Assembly (NCBI GenBank): GCA_035041965.1
Contig: JAPYMA010000093.1
Coordinates: 310,001 to 374,000, forward strand
Source: Anisakis pegreffii
Taxonomy: Eukaryota > Nematoda > Chromadorea > Rhabditida > Anisakidae
Reading direction: 5' to 3'
Length of the DNA stretch: 64,000 nt
In this document: one piece after another, positions 13,008 through 30,425 of the stretch
Position numbering within the stretch: the stretch's first letter is position 1
How the letters are laid out: each line of letters begins with the position of its first letter
The notes under the pieces: generated by a model
The model's database searches: none
Seen by the model: the letters and a program-made list of their open reading frames with translations, nothing else
What the model was told of the DNA's origin: nothing
Translations under genes and position numbers: made by a program

Positions 13008-15227
13008 AGTGGACTCTGGAAATGTTTTATCGTAAAATGTACCACAGGAAGTAATCCAGCCATAGTATTCTCGATTAAGATTTTCGAATCAGAACAAAAC
13101 GGTATTCATTTCGAGTTGTGATTAAACAGCAATACAAGCAAAATTACACTTGAAATGTAGAGGAAATGAATGAATTGTTGTGTGAAATGGCCTAGGCTCT
13201 AGGCTTAGGGTTGGGCTTAGCCAGCCTCCTGCTTGAAACAATACGAACTGACAAACTAGCATTTGCAATTGAAAGAATATCAATTCGTCGTACTCACTAA
13301 TCAGTGCAATTACTTGATGAAATTAAAACTAATCAATTCAGCAGAAATTGCTACCAATGAACCACTCGTATTCACTACTTACAATCAGTAGTTTACTTTT
13401 CAATGAACACGAACAAAATTCCATACGTATGCATATCTCATACGTGATCAGATCGATCAGTGCTTTCTTTAGTGCTTCACAAGTATCACATTTGATTCGC
13501 CGTATGATCTGATTGGATGCTAACAGTACTAGTTAAGAGATATCATTCATCGTATTTTTATTTACCTGTTCGATTTTGCTACTGATTATTACACTTAAGC
13601 AGTTTAGACGCAAACACCGTCTATGGATACATGCTACTGGGCAGAAGAACTGTCTCAGATTCGTTTCAGTTTCTGATCAGGTAAGTTCACGCCCTCACTT
13701 ATGATTATTACTGTCTCATGTTCAATACCATCAAATATCAAAACAACTGTATTCTTTCACAAAGTATCGTCACTTAGCAATATACATACTGAAAATTCAG
13801 TCCACTCTATGATTCATTTATCATTCCTGATGATTTCCAAACATATAAACAATTATTAGCGATATTCACGATCAGTGCAGATGTCTAATCGCTTTTGAAG
13901 ATTATGTTTTTGTTAATGTTATTTTAACTGTTATACAATGATGATTTTACTTACCGAGAATACTCTCTGCTTTCCTCTTTATACTTATAAAATCGCACCA
14001 TCAACTACTAATCCACTGATTTTGAGATGAAAGCATCTAATTTTGCAGAAATTCGTTATACAATCCGCTACAATGCTTATTTTTACGGTAATCGCTCCCT
14101 CACCAGTGCCTGATCCATGGCAAACTGCAACTGACTAGCAGACGACAGTTTTATACTATTAAGAAGCACAAATTGCTGATAATTTTCAACAACGAACGAA
14201 CTTCTACTGTGAAACTTCTGTCTGATCATACTGAAATGACACTGAACCGATTGCAATCGTTATTTGGGATGTTCAAATTTGAATAAACTCATTGATGCAT
14301 TCATATTTTAACAGACTGTTCGATACAATGTAAAGACAAAATCTTCAACACTTACAAGATTTTATTTGCAAGCTGATTGGTGAATATTTTCAAAAAACAC
14401 GCATACTGAGCGGAATAACATAATGATAGAACCGTTTCAAAAAACTGAATACATGCTGATTCGAAAACATAAATCAACAAGAAATACTGAATAAAGTGAA
14501 AAGTTTACAATGGAAAGATTATAGATTACAGTTTTTTCTCGTAGAAGAAACAATTTGACAGCTGAACTTCAACGTTCCAATTGGACTTCAACTATTCAGA
14601 TTCTTAAACAAAAGACACAATGAAGTAAGGCAAAGTGAAATACCAAATCATAATCGAACTGCTGCTCATTCATAAGACAAAATAATCAACTGAAAAGACA
14701 GGAAACTGTTTTCTTCATAAGAACCAATAGGTTATAAATAAAACGAGATCAAGAAATGTTTCAAAAAATCAGACACTTAACAATATGATACTCAACAAGT
14801 TCAGGGTACCACTCAGTATAATGATTACAAAGTATCATAAAAATGACAACATAAGTTATCATATTCGAAGACAGTAGCGATAAAACAACAATTACGGAAT
14901 GTATAAGATAACCGCTAACAGCTCCAATAGTTTTCAAATTTGATAAAGATAACAGGAAACCCAATGAAAGGAAATTCATGCAAATACAAAGAATTGCTCC
15001 AGATAATAATCAAATTATAAACCAGTTATGAGGTATCGTTAATTAGTTGATGACAACGTCAACGGAATTACAGGGAAAATTAATATGATCAAACAATCGT
15101 ACATTAATATGTGAACTTATCCACTTTGAATTAATTGAATAAATGAATGAATGACGAAAACGACAAAAATTTTTCAGATCAAATGTTGAAATGTTAAAAA
15201 CGTCAGAAATATTTTGAGATGAAAAAT
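13008..15227. other. Gap between convergent genes, one hydrophobic ORF
   Basis: This 2.2-kb stretch lies between the 3' ends of the plus-strand propeller-like gene and the minus-strand MCM2 gene. The only frame of note is minus-strand 14761-14979, 72 codons from an ATG, with two hydrophobic segments (around residues 5-35 and 37-50) and a polar C-terminus. It could be an exon of a small membrane protein, but no matching exon or clear splice site was found. The rest shows nothing beyond AT-rich sequence. Confidence 0.35.
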
Positions 15228-20791
<5,564 letters not shown>

Positions 20792-20870
20792 TTACGAAAC
20801 GATCGACAAGGCAAACTTGGTCTATCACGAGCAAGTAAGTGATAGTTAATTGTGAATAATAATGAGCATT

Positions 20871-21143
20871 TCAGATGATAAATTTGAACATTGCTGCAGA
20901 CTTGCTGCGGATAATCAAACCAGTGTTGTGTTGTTGAGATTTCCAAGAGTTTCTAAACTCATTATGTAATGATTCCATTAACTGATGACTATGTAATCGG
21001 AAAACAGCCCGAAATCTACGGAAATTTGCATACAAAAATGGATGAATTACCTCTTGAGCGAGTGCTTGAACGAATTGAACGTTGTGACATCGTTTCAAAG
21101 TTGTCGAAGTTTCACTTCTTGATAGACCAAGTACAACTGATAC
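20871..21143 (-). CDS. Unknown gene ending 79 bp upstream of MCM2 (3' exons)
   Basis: Two minus-strand exons join in phase: 21051-21143 (31 codons; acceptor atttttaag, donor GAG|GTAATTC) and 20871-20981 (36 residues plus TGA; acceptor agtcatcag). The product segment is basic and polar (contains RSETSTTLKRCHNVQFVQAL and LMESLHNEFRNSWKSQQ). The upstream exons were not resolved; a frame at about 21330-21460 starting MSHLNRLN is a candidate 5' exon but lacks a clear donor. The stop codon is only 79 nt from the MCM2 ATG on the same strand, as in a nematode operon. No family is recognised. Confidence 0.45.
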   Translation of the reverse strand, partial: VSVVLGLSRSETSTTLKRCHNVQFVQALAQEVIHPFLYANFRRFRAVFRLHSHQLMESLHNEFRNSWKSQQHNTGLIIRSKSAAMFKFII

Positions 21144-22620
21144 CTTAAAAATAATCCGATTCAAAACTGACGATTCAAAATTCGACGAAAGGTTTTTCAG
21201 AAAGAACGATAAACTTTGCCATTCAAAATCATAATCTTATCGTCTTCATTGGATGAGAACTTAAAATTCTTGAGCTAAATGCCTCAGAAGTTGATCTGAA
21301 AACTTGAAGAACATTAAATTTTAATAATTTTAATCAAATCACTATAGATAAGAGCAATTTGTGTGCATCGATTCAAAAGCTTAGATTTCGCGCAACACGT
21401 TTTCGCGCTCCTATTCGACTGATGAACTGTGCGATTGAGTCGGTTGAGATGGCTCATTGTATGTACGAAAGCACTAAACCTTTCAAATGCAATGTAGATT
21501 GCAAGTGTACTTATTGCTAAAATTGAAAGAGTTCAAGTAAATTATCACAAAAATGATTCGAATCTCAATATCTTGTTCAAGAAATGACAGTAAACGACAT
21601 TCTACAGAACAGGGTAATCCTGTAGTATAGGTCAAGGAAAAAGGGAGTGTGGTCTAATACGCTTTCTGGAACAATGACATGTATTTCGACTGAAATTAAC
21701 TCAGTTTGAGTAAATAAGCATGCTTGCAGCCAATTCTGATCCATGCAACGATAAATAAACCAATGATAAACACAAAACAACAACTGAGTAGAGTTTGGAT
21801 TCATATTACGGATATAATCAATTTACCTGAGGTGAAAAATAGAATACAATCAACAACTGCAAATTTGTTCTCGAAGCTGAAGAGTATTGACCTAGTGTGC
21901 ACTAGAAGTCACATGCATACTAATAACAACTGAAATGAATCCGTGCTGGATAGCAGTTCAGACACAATGAATTGGAATGAGCCGCTGAGCTACGTGAGAT
22001 GGCTTTAGAAAATCGTTGATATTAACATTTTACACCGATGTGTTCTCAATATAACAGAATTTCGCAGTAGGCTTCTGAATGTACTGCGTCAAAAAGTGGT
22101 CATTTAATCACGGGTTGCATTAAATGTGAGCGTGGCTAGTTACCGTAGTCATTTAACCCTGGGGTGCTACTCCTGTTGGTTGCCTTAACCGTGGGCGTGG
22201 CTAGTTACCGTAGTCATTTAACCTCGGAGCTACTGCACATAAATTTTATCGAGTAGTTCTGCCTACATGAGAAGATGTAGCTATTTTCTTTAAGTTATCT
22301 CAACTAGCGCAGTGGCGTTATAGCACCACAAGAGCTCATACATTTAAGCTACCGGTATTCTCGGGTTTGCCCAGTAACACATCAAATTCTCTACACCATT
22401 CAATTCGTCAGAACCGCTGGATTCAGAATATCATATATTTTGCTGAGCAGTTCTGCTTACATGAGGAGAATATCTCAGCTAGCGCAGTGGCGTTCATTCA
22501 TTTACATTGATCACTATAGAGCAATCAATACATTCATATTAACAATAGGCGGAATGCGATCTTCGAGCTAACCGTCTTCTCAGGTTTGCCCAGAAACATG
22601 CGAATTTCTTTTCACCATTC
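21144..22620. other. Repeat-bearing gap; two direct repeats at 22.13-22.22 kb
   Basis: No gene is supported apart from the candidate 5' exon mentioned for the gene upstream of MCM2. Two near-identical copies of a 26-nt block (GTGGCTAGTTACCGTAGTCA at its core) lie at about 22134 and 22198. From about 22240 the sequence consists of degenerate copies of a module carrying GTTTGCCCAGTAACA and TTTGCTGAGCAGTTCTGCTT, related to the inverted repeat that follows. Confidence 0.5.
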
Positions 22621-23220
22621 GATTCACCAGAACCTCTAGATTCAGAATATTAAAAATTTTACTGAACAATTTGGACCTGTTGAGGAGATATTGACATTTT
22701 ATCAATAATATCTCGGGTGCCACATTCAAGGCTACCGTCTTCTCAAGTTTCCCAAGTAACATATGAATTTTTTTGCTTCAGTCGATCCAGCTGGATCTCT
22801 TCATTCAGAATACCATATATTTTGTTGAGCAATTTTGCTTTCCTGAGGAGCTATAGCCATTTACTCAGATCTATCTCAATTCGATAGCGATAGCGCAACT
22901 CAATTCGATACTTACTATCAATTTGTATGAATGAGCGCGACTGCGCTATCGAATTGAGATAGATGTAAGTAAATGGTTATAACTCCTCAGGAAAGCTAAA
23001 TCGCTCGACAAAATATATGCTACTCTGAATGAGGAGATCCAGCTGGATCGATTGATGCAAAAAAATTCATATGTTACTGGGCAAACTTGAGAAGACGGTA
23101 GCCTGGAAGGTGGCACCCGAGATATTATTAATAAAATGCCAATATCTCCTCAACAAGGTCAAATTGCTCACTATCAGTAAAATTTTTAATATTCTGAATC
23201 TAGAGGTTCTGCTGAATCAA
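22621..23220. repeat. Long inverted repeat (fold-back), ~275-bp arms
   Basis: The left arm, 22621-22896, and the right arm, 22943-23220, are reverse complements over nearly their whole length with scattered mismatches; the spacer is about 46 nt. Matching landmarks are TCGATCCAGCTGGATCTC on the left against GAGATCCAGCTGGATCGA on the right, and AGAACCTCTAGATTCAGAAT on the left against ATTCTGAATCTAGAGGTTCT on the right. The arms include the GTTTGCCCAGTAACAT module that recurs at 31-32 kb. There is no transposase frame. It is consistent with a non-autonomous fold-back element or with a head-to-head insertion of two copies of one element. Transcripts through it would form a long hairpin. Confidence 0.8.
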
Positions 23221-26159
23221 CTTTTAGCCACCATGATGGCTTAAATTACATTTAATTAAGTTACAATGACTGTACGAGTGCTTGCTTTTTCTGATATTTA
23301 TTAGAGTCAGCACAATCAATTTTTTTCAATTTCAATTTTTTCAATTTACTCGTTAATAGTGCGGCATAATAATATGTATGTGCTTTTTTGATCCTCTCGT
23401 TCTATTCATAGTGCACTCTATGATCTGTCAGTGGTCTGTCAATAGTACCATACCAATTGATCACCACAGATCATATCAAAGTGACTGCCTTACTCATTAT
23501 ATTGATATATTCATTTATTTTTATCATGTATGGTTTGTGCGGTTGAGCCGTGGTGCGTAATCGATATTTATATATGTTATTCATGATTTTGGTCGGTTCA
23601 TCTATTTTCTGCTGTAATTCGACATTGCGCTTTGAATCTTTCAAGTTCAAATATTCTTCCGATTTGTCATGGATATTAGTATCATATTGTTCGATAGGTC
23701 GATGACTCATAGGTTAAGGAGAGATATGATAAAGAATGAGTTCTTCTAAAGAGTGGAGGGTGGGAAGGTCATTTGGATCCAATCTTCGAATTTAGTTTAA
23801 ATGCTGAAATATTGCTAACATTTGGTAGAATGTAAGTGATATCTTCATAAATCATCTATATTTGCGTAGATCGTTTATAATGTTTGCGAATGTTTTAAAA
23901 TGATAAATGTATTATCAATAAGAATCGTACTGAACTACATATAATGAAAACTGCGATTTAGTCATTTAAGATCCTTTCAGACGTGCAAACTTACGAAGGT
24001 GAGCGAGCAAGAGAGTGAGCGAGCCAACATGTTACGGTAGTGGTCAATGGAAGCGATGACCATCGTGATTGGTCGAATATATTACAACGAATTACGGTCA
24101 CTTCAACTAAGGTGGGGAATTGGATTATTTTTGTGATGATTTAATTTTTTAATTGTTGGTTTGAAATGACTTCATTATCAATTAGTCTCTTACCTTCTCT
24201 TGATCTGATATGGATATACCACATACTCAGTGAGTGTTAAAAGTGTCTATGAGATGTGTTGACGTAGTTTATGAAATAGTTTCATGATAACAGGCGTAAT
24301 ATTAATAGAGATATTGGTGTTTTTGTTTCTGTAACAATGTGATGCATGCCTGAAAATGATACATTTTGTCAGCATTAAACCGTTATTCAGTTCTAGCTGG
24401 ACGTGCCAATGGTTCCAACCCGGCTTTAAGCTTCAATGGATAACCAAATACGGCGATCGGTGGTGGTGGCTCGACGGTGTTCGATTGTCATGATGACGGC
24501 AAGAGGATGTTTATTCAATTCGAGATGTTCATTCGAGCAAAAAATCGATCAAATAGCAACAAATCAATCGCATACCAACAGTCAACGAATATGATACGAT
24601 AGCGCGAGGAAGCGCTGGGTTAGAAGTTTTACCTTTACCTTTCATTTATTTCCCTTTCCATCGGAATTCAAATAATTAAAAGAACAGTATCCCCACCCCC
24701 TTTTTTTATTAGTTTCTTTCATTTATATTCGAATATAGGGACAAAAAATAAAATTGAGTTGTGGTCAGTGACCACTTTTGGCATGCTTATTTTATTATTG
24801 ATTTGTTCAATTGTAAATTGTGTGTTTGTGAATTATATGTTTGTTTATGTTATCAACTAGTTGTAATTCATGCTCTGTTTATATCCGAACCATTGAGATA
24901 GGAGACAGTACAGTGACCTATAGTGTTGTGCATTGTATATTGATATGAAATATTATTTATATCGAAATGTGTTATGCGATGCTGAATATATTTACGTTGC
25001 CTCGTAGCTTTAAACTGGGGGTTTTTTTAGTGACTTTCAATTCAGTTGTTAATGTTATTGCGTTGTAATATTGTTATTAGTGTTCATTGTAATTTATTTC
25101 GGTCACTGTATTGTCATATGATGAGATGTTTAGGGGGCCTTAAACTATCGATATCAATCATTTCTTGAAGGCATCCACATATTTCTGGTACCCTTTAGGA
25201 TGGGGTCTGGACGGGACAGTGGCCCTATCTAAATGTTTCATTCAATCCCATCAGACATGAGAGAACAATTCAATATCAAAGAAAAAATTTAACAAATTCT
25301 GAGTTAAGATGGCCTATTGAATTTTATTTTTCATTAATTCTTTAATATTGTGAATTGATTGGTTGTTATACATATCATTGTGTTTATTGTCAACAATTGT
25401 TGCGAATGTTTTCATTGCTTACTTATTTATTCATTTATTCATTCATTCATCTTGTACATCAGTTGCTATTGTCAATAATCTTTTTGTAAGGGATGTTGGT
25501 AGGGCAAAGGAGGGATGCGGCACGTAATGACCCGCTTAACTCCGGAGCCAGAGGTAGGGACTTGGACTGGCCCTATGTATGGCCCATCCCACCTAATCGA
25601 AATTTTTTTTCAGTTTGTGCACCAAATCATTACCCTCCACCCTTCCCACAATGTGGACTCTATTGCGTGAACCCATGTTGGACATTAACGAGAGTAGCAT
25701 ATCTTCTGATATTTATTGAGGTAGCTATCGCAGATTTCACTTAATTTGACTTAAGTTAGTCCTAATTGGCACAAAATTAACTTGGCTTACCTTGACTAAT
25801 AAAGCCCACTGATTGTGAGTAAAAATTTTGAAACTACATGAATGAAACTTTACCATTAGTTGATGTACCGCTTAGTGGTTTGGCATCGCTTGAGATTGAC
25901 TGACCTCGATTTGAATTTGAGATTGAGCTTCCTTAAATACATTCAACTTGACATGGACTTTAACTGACCTGAACAAACATAAGCGTGCGATTCGCAGAAG
26001 TATTTAGTCATCTATGCACAACCCAACAACACAAACCTAGTAATTTCTTAGCTGAGGAACAGGCTCTCGGATCTGATCGCTCGTTAGAGTTAGAGGTATC
26101 GCATAAGAGAATAGTTATTTAGTTTGTTGCGGCAGGAACTGTAGCAGTTGACAATAGTT
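23221..26159. other. Gene-poor, G/T-skewed stretch
   Basis: About 2.9 kb without a supported gene. The plus strand is visibly enriched in G and T compared with the flanks, for example 24.7-25.5 kb. Short GC-richer blocks occur at about 24380-24500 and 25490-25680; the second is open for 83 codons (proline-rich, with PPPFPQCGLYCVNPC) but has no supporting neighbour. A phrase shared by about 25200-25230 and 25556-25580 (GGAC..GGCCCTAT) hints at an old repeat. Confidence 0.4.
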
Positions 26160-27640
26160 GCACTGGCATATGAAAGGAACAAAAATATCCCTATAAAACT
26201 GAGTTCCATGAACGTAGGGTATGAATCGCCTTATGAAGTTAGCGGTAGGTCTGGAAAGTTCGCCTGGACCACTCATCTTGTAGAGTCGAGTTGCTGACTG
26301 GTGACTCGAAGAACGTCTTCGTTGTAGTACTGTTTGATAACAGCTGGAATAAAAAACCAATGTTATCAAATGTGCTATGAGGAGAAATCTCTCAGATGTT
26401 TGTGGTTACTCGCCGAAGCTTATCTATTAGCTAGTGTCATGATGGCATTCATACACTTCTATGATGCAATCCGTATTTCCCTTGCCAGTGCAGTTATTGT
26501 CTGTTATTAGTGCTGATAAGGTACTTGATAACCTTGAGAAATCCCTTTAAATGAGAGGAGAGGCAATATAGGTACTTCAGTTTTGTCGTGATAGCTACAC
26601 TGGCATATCAAAGGAAAAGAAATATCCCTATAAAACTGAGTTTCATGAACGTAGGGTATGAATCGCCTTATGAAGTTAGCGGTAGGTCTGGAAAGTTCGC
26701 CTGGACCACTCATCCTGTAGAGTCGAGTTGCTGACTGGTGACTCGAAGAACGTCTTCGTTGTAGTACTGTTTGATAACAGCTGGAATAAAAAACCAATGT
26801 TATCAAATGTGCTATGAGGAGAAATCTCTCAGATGTTTGTGGTTACTCGCCGAAGCTTATCTATTAGCTAGTGTCATGATGGCATTCATACACTTCTATG
26901 ATGCAATCCGTATTTCCCTTGCCAGTGCAGTTATTGTCTGTTATTAGTGCTGATAAGGTACTTGATAACCTTGAGAAATCCCTTTAAATGAGAGGAGAGG
27001 CAATATAGGTACTTCAGTTTTGTCGTGATAGCTACACTGGCATATCAAAGGAAAAGAAATATCCCTATAAAACTGAGTTTCATGAACGTAGGGTATGAAT
27101 CGCCTTATGAAGTTAGCGGTAGGTCTGGAAAGTTCGCCTGGACCACTCATCCTGTAGAGTCGAGTTGCTGACTGGTGACTCGAAGAACGTCTTCGTTGTA
27201 GTACTGTTTGATAACAGCTGGAATAAAAAACCAATGTTATCAAATGTGCTATGAGGAGAAATCTCTCAGATGTTTGTGGTTACTCGCCGAAGCTTATCTA
27301 TTAGCTAGTGTCATGATGGCATTCATACACTTCTATGATGCAATCCGTATTTCCCTTGCCAGTGCAGTTATTGTCTGTTATTAGTGCTGATAAGGTACTT
27401 GATAACCTTGAGAAATCCCTTTAAATGAGAGGAGAGGCAATATAGGTACTTCAGTTTGTTGTGATAGCTACACTGGCATATCAAAGGAAGAAGAATATCC
27501 CTATAAAACTGAGTTTCATGAACGTAGGGTATGAATAGCCTAATGAAGTTAGCGGTAGGTCTGGAAAGTTCGCCTGGACCACTCACCTGTAGAGTCGAGT
27601 TGCTGACTGGTGACTCGAAGAACGTCTTCTTTGTAGTGTA
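26160..27640. repeat. 437-bp tandem repeat array, ~3.4 units
   Basis: A marker word (CCAATGTTATCAAATGTGCT) recurs at 26357, 26794 and 27231, giving an exact period of 437 bp. Units two and three are virtually identical; the first and the last partial unit differ by a few substitutions. Each unit keeps a minus-strand frame of up to 99 codons (contains YRMSGPGELSRPTANFIRRF) and a short hydrophobic plus-strand frame. With near-identical copies, neither open frame proves selection. The origin could be a satellite or a tandemly amplified fragment of a mobile element or gene. The array is broken by the element at 27682, and a further diverged unit follows at 28085. Confidence 0.9.
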
Positions 27641-27681
27641 ATTCGACAGCAGTCAGACTAATGTGAATAGGATTGATTGTG

Positions 27682-28064
27682 TGTAGCCAATGGTCATATT
27701 AAACTGCAATCTTTTATTGTGCATATGGGTGTTCCCAACCCGTCGAGCTGCCAACAAGAGGGGCTAGGCTTAGGTGAAAGCGACAGGCGTTCCCCGCCTA
27801 CCGGCAGTCTAGGCGAATCGGGGAGAAATACCTCAATATATGATGATGATGCTTACCCGGGTATCGTCACCATTCATTCTTCGGAACATACTACGGGCGT
27901 TCCCGGCCCGGGAAAGGCGCCGATTTGACCGGGGATAGGGCTTGCGCGTAAGTTGACCTGAGTAGTGTCTTTGGGCATTTGCTCAGGTAACGGGGGTTCC
28001 CGGACCCACCGTGCGCTCTTTCCCTTAACAGGGGGGAATTTCATCGGGTTGACCATTGGCTACA
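27682..28064. mobile_element. GC-rich element with 15-bp terminal inverted repeats
   Basis: A 383-bp segment is bounded by perfect 15-bp inverted repeats, TGTAGCCAATGGTCA at 27682-27696 and TGACCATTGGCTACA at 28050-28064. Its interior is far richer in G+C than anything nearby and holds at least four short hairpin-like motifs built on GTTCCC (around 27730, 27790, 27898 and 27994). It splits the 437-bp tandem array, whose last diverged unit resumes at 28085. There is no coding frame and no clear target-site duplication. The best reading is a small non-autonomous element; a structured RNA gene that happens to have terminal repeats is the alternative. Confidence 0.55.
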
Positions 28065-28084
28065 TACATGAAATCATTTCACTC

Positions 28085-28285
28085 AGTTTGAATGTTATCG
28101 AATGCATTATAAGGGGAAATCTCTCTGGTGTTTGTGGTTACTCGCCGAAGCTTATCTATTAGCTAGTGTCATGACGGCATTCATACACTTCTATGAAGAA
28201 TTCCTTATTTCCCATGCCAGTGCAGCTACTGTCCTTCATTAGTGCTAATAAGGTACTTGATAATTTTGAGAAATCCATTAAATGG
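28085..28285. repeat. Diverged, truncated copy of the 437-bp unit
   Basis: About 200 bp match the part of the tandem unit that runs from ATGTTATC(A/G)AATG through TTGTGGTTACTCGCCGAAGC to AGGTACTTGATAA, with more mismatches than among the main units. It marks the far edge of the array beyond the inserted GC-rich element. Confidence 0.8.
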
Positions 28286-29473
28286 GATGTGGAGCATTGT
28301 GGGCTCTTCGGTTTGTTTACGGGAAGATATTCAAAATCCATCAATTTTAGAGTTATCGCCTCTATTCTTAACAGTTGACCACTTTCGAGAGCTTATATTC
28401 CAAGCTAGGGTTGAACTGAATGACTGCGGTTTGGGCTACGTATAGAAGTTAGAATTTTCTCGTGACCGCTAACACAAGATTTTCTCAGACTTGAAATGAG
28501 CTGGTGTGTATGTTTTCAGTAAGATATTATTGAGACAGCATTTTTGGAGTAATATTGTGAAATTTTCTCGTAGTCTCGATTACATTAATTGTTGTTTATG
28601 TTAGTCTGTTTGATTGCTGTGTTGCTTTTTGTTGTTGTTTACGTGATTATTTTGTGTTGTTATTGTGATTATTTCGTGATTTCGTGCCTTCGTCACTTTG
28701 TTCATCCTTTGTCGATCGTTACCGTGTTTTTATGCTGTCGCGCCAGGCATAATGAGGGCAGGTATTGCTAGGCATAATTAAGTGGCGTTCCATGATTGAG
28801 ACAGAATCGCAAAACACATAGAGAGCCCCGCACAAACTACCTGGGTGCAATTCGACGTCACATGATTAGGATTGGCTCACGTTTGAAGCTCTCGCCTGGA
28901 CATAAGCTCATAACGTTACTGAGATTTGGATAAATTTGAGAGTTTCAATGGTGCGTGGCGCGACAGATGTATTAAATATTTTTCCACGTGTCACCACACA
29001 TTACACTGAAATCGCCTGAAAGGATCAACGAGTTGTCGGGATTTGTCGAATTTAGGATTGTCCTGGCGGCAACCGCTATAGCTTTGTGTCAACAGGTTTG
29101 AGTGAATTCAAACGCAGTATAGGTTCAAGTGCAATGTCGGTGTGAGACGGCATTTTGAAAAGTTCCTAATGAAAAGATTGCCAGAAAAATGAGGAGCAAT
29201 GGAAAGGTGAATTCGTTTTCTCAACAAAATATCTCCGCGTTGACCAACAACAAGATCAAATTATTTTATCTGAATGATCATAAATACCACAACATTGAAA
29301 ACCAACAAGTACCTTGATTCAATTGCGACAAAACATTGTTACGTCACAAAGGATATATGAAAGGTAATCAGAAAACATCATAATGATAAGCATCATGAAA
29401 CATCAATTCGCTCGTCTATGTTCGTCTTGTCCATGGATACCGACGAAATAGACCATCGAAATCACCAAATTCA
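28286..29473. other. Gap with no supported gene
   Basis: A G/T-skewed stretch in which short hydrophobic frames occur (for example 28589-28771 on the plus strand) without splice context or homology that I recognise. Nothing else was seen. Confidence 0.4.
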
Positions 29474-30425
29474 CTACTGCTCGATAGGTATTACGTTCTC
29501 CCTGGGCGCAGATCTGAAATTGATCGCCCTTTGAATTATTCTTCGCGTTGAACAAAAACTGAATTCTCGTACTTTCTCAGCCAGAGTTATAATTTAATAG
29601 CAGGATTATGACATTATTAATTGTTTAAATAATTTTGGAATTAAGAGGAAATACCTAATGACGCCTCTTACGCACAGATCTCTAATCCACGAGCAATCGA
29701 ACAAGAGCATCCCGTTGCTTAATTCTGCACACTGTTGTTCTTGATCCGCGCAATCTAAACCAAAACGAAGCCTTCAATAAGAATGATGAACCTGTCTCCT
29801 TGTCAAACTTTTCAATTTCTAAACGAGAACTCGCGCACTTAGCACTTTGTTTGTTCTTGACACAAATCAACCATTCTTTGTAAGTCGAAATAAAAAAGTA
29901 TAGTCGATTGAAGAGTGTGCTTACTATTCAGTTCTTCGATATTATCCATACTGATCACGGACAGCATATGGTCGCTGGGAGGAGTAGTTCGTTCAGTGAC
30001 ATTTCCTGCATCAGAAATGGTGATGGGACTATTTTGAGTTTCACAATTATTATCTGGATCAATTACAAGCAAGAATCTATTGAATCTGAAGAATAATTCT
30101 AATCAGAAGCAGTCGTAAACGGAGTCACTGCAAACACATCAGTCAGTATTTGACATCAAGTGAGCAGACAAGCGAGCAGCAACAATCACTATCATTTGTT
30201 CGAAAATAAATAACAATCCACTGGACATTCATACTGATATTCTCACTGTTATCTCCACAACACCCAAAACAAACGTGATCAGATAAGAATCTTGTTCCTC
30301 AAAAAATCTTTCATTGAATCTTACATTTGAAGTATCAAAAATCGTACTGCTTATCACTCACCTTCAACCGAAACGATTGCCCATATGGGAATGGCAATCA
30401 TGAAGAGAACGGCTGTCCACTGCAT
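29474..30425 (-). CDS. Small secreted cysteine-rich protein
   Basis: Minus-strand exons: 30362-30425 (ATG plus a clean signal peptide, MQWTAVLFMIAIPIWAIVSV, donor GTGAGT), 29925-30085 (Asn/Thr-rich linker with a GNVTERT glycosylation site, donor GTAAGC), about 29847-29878, 29655-29771 and 29474-29513 with stop. The fourth exon carries the pattern LDCADQEQQCAELSNGMLLF followed by two more cysteines, vaguely like a ShK-type spacing but not matching it. The last two exons join in phase and end RSAPRENVIPIEQ. Joins between exons 1-2 and 2-3 are out of phase in my model, so an exon edge or a small exon is missing. Likely secreted; function unknown. Confidence 0.5.

Noticed and set aside
26115..27586. 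Repeated minus-strand ORF in the 437-bp array as a tandem gene family
   Set aside because: The units are too similar for open-frame conservation to be informative, and no start, splice or polyadenylation context supports a gene.
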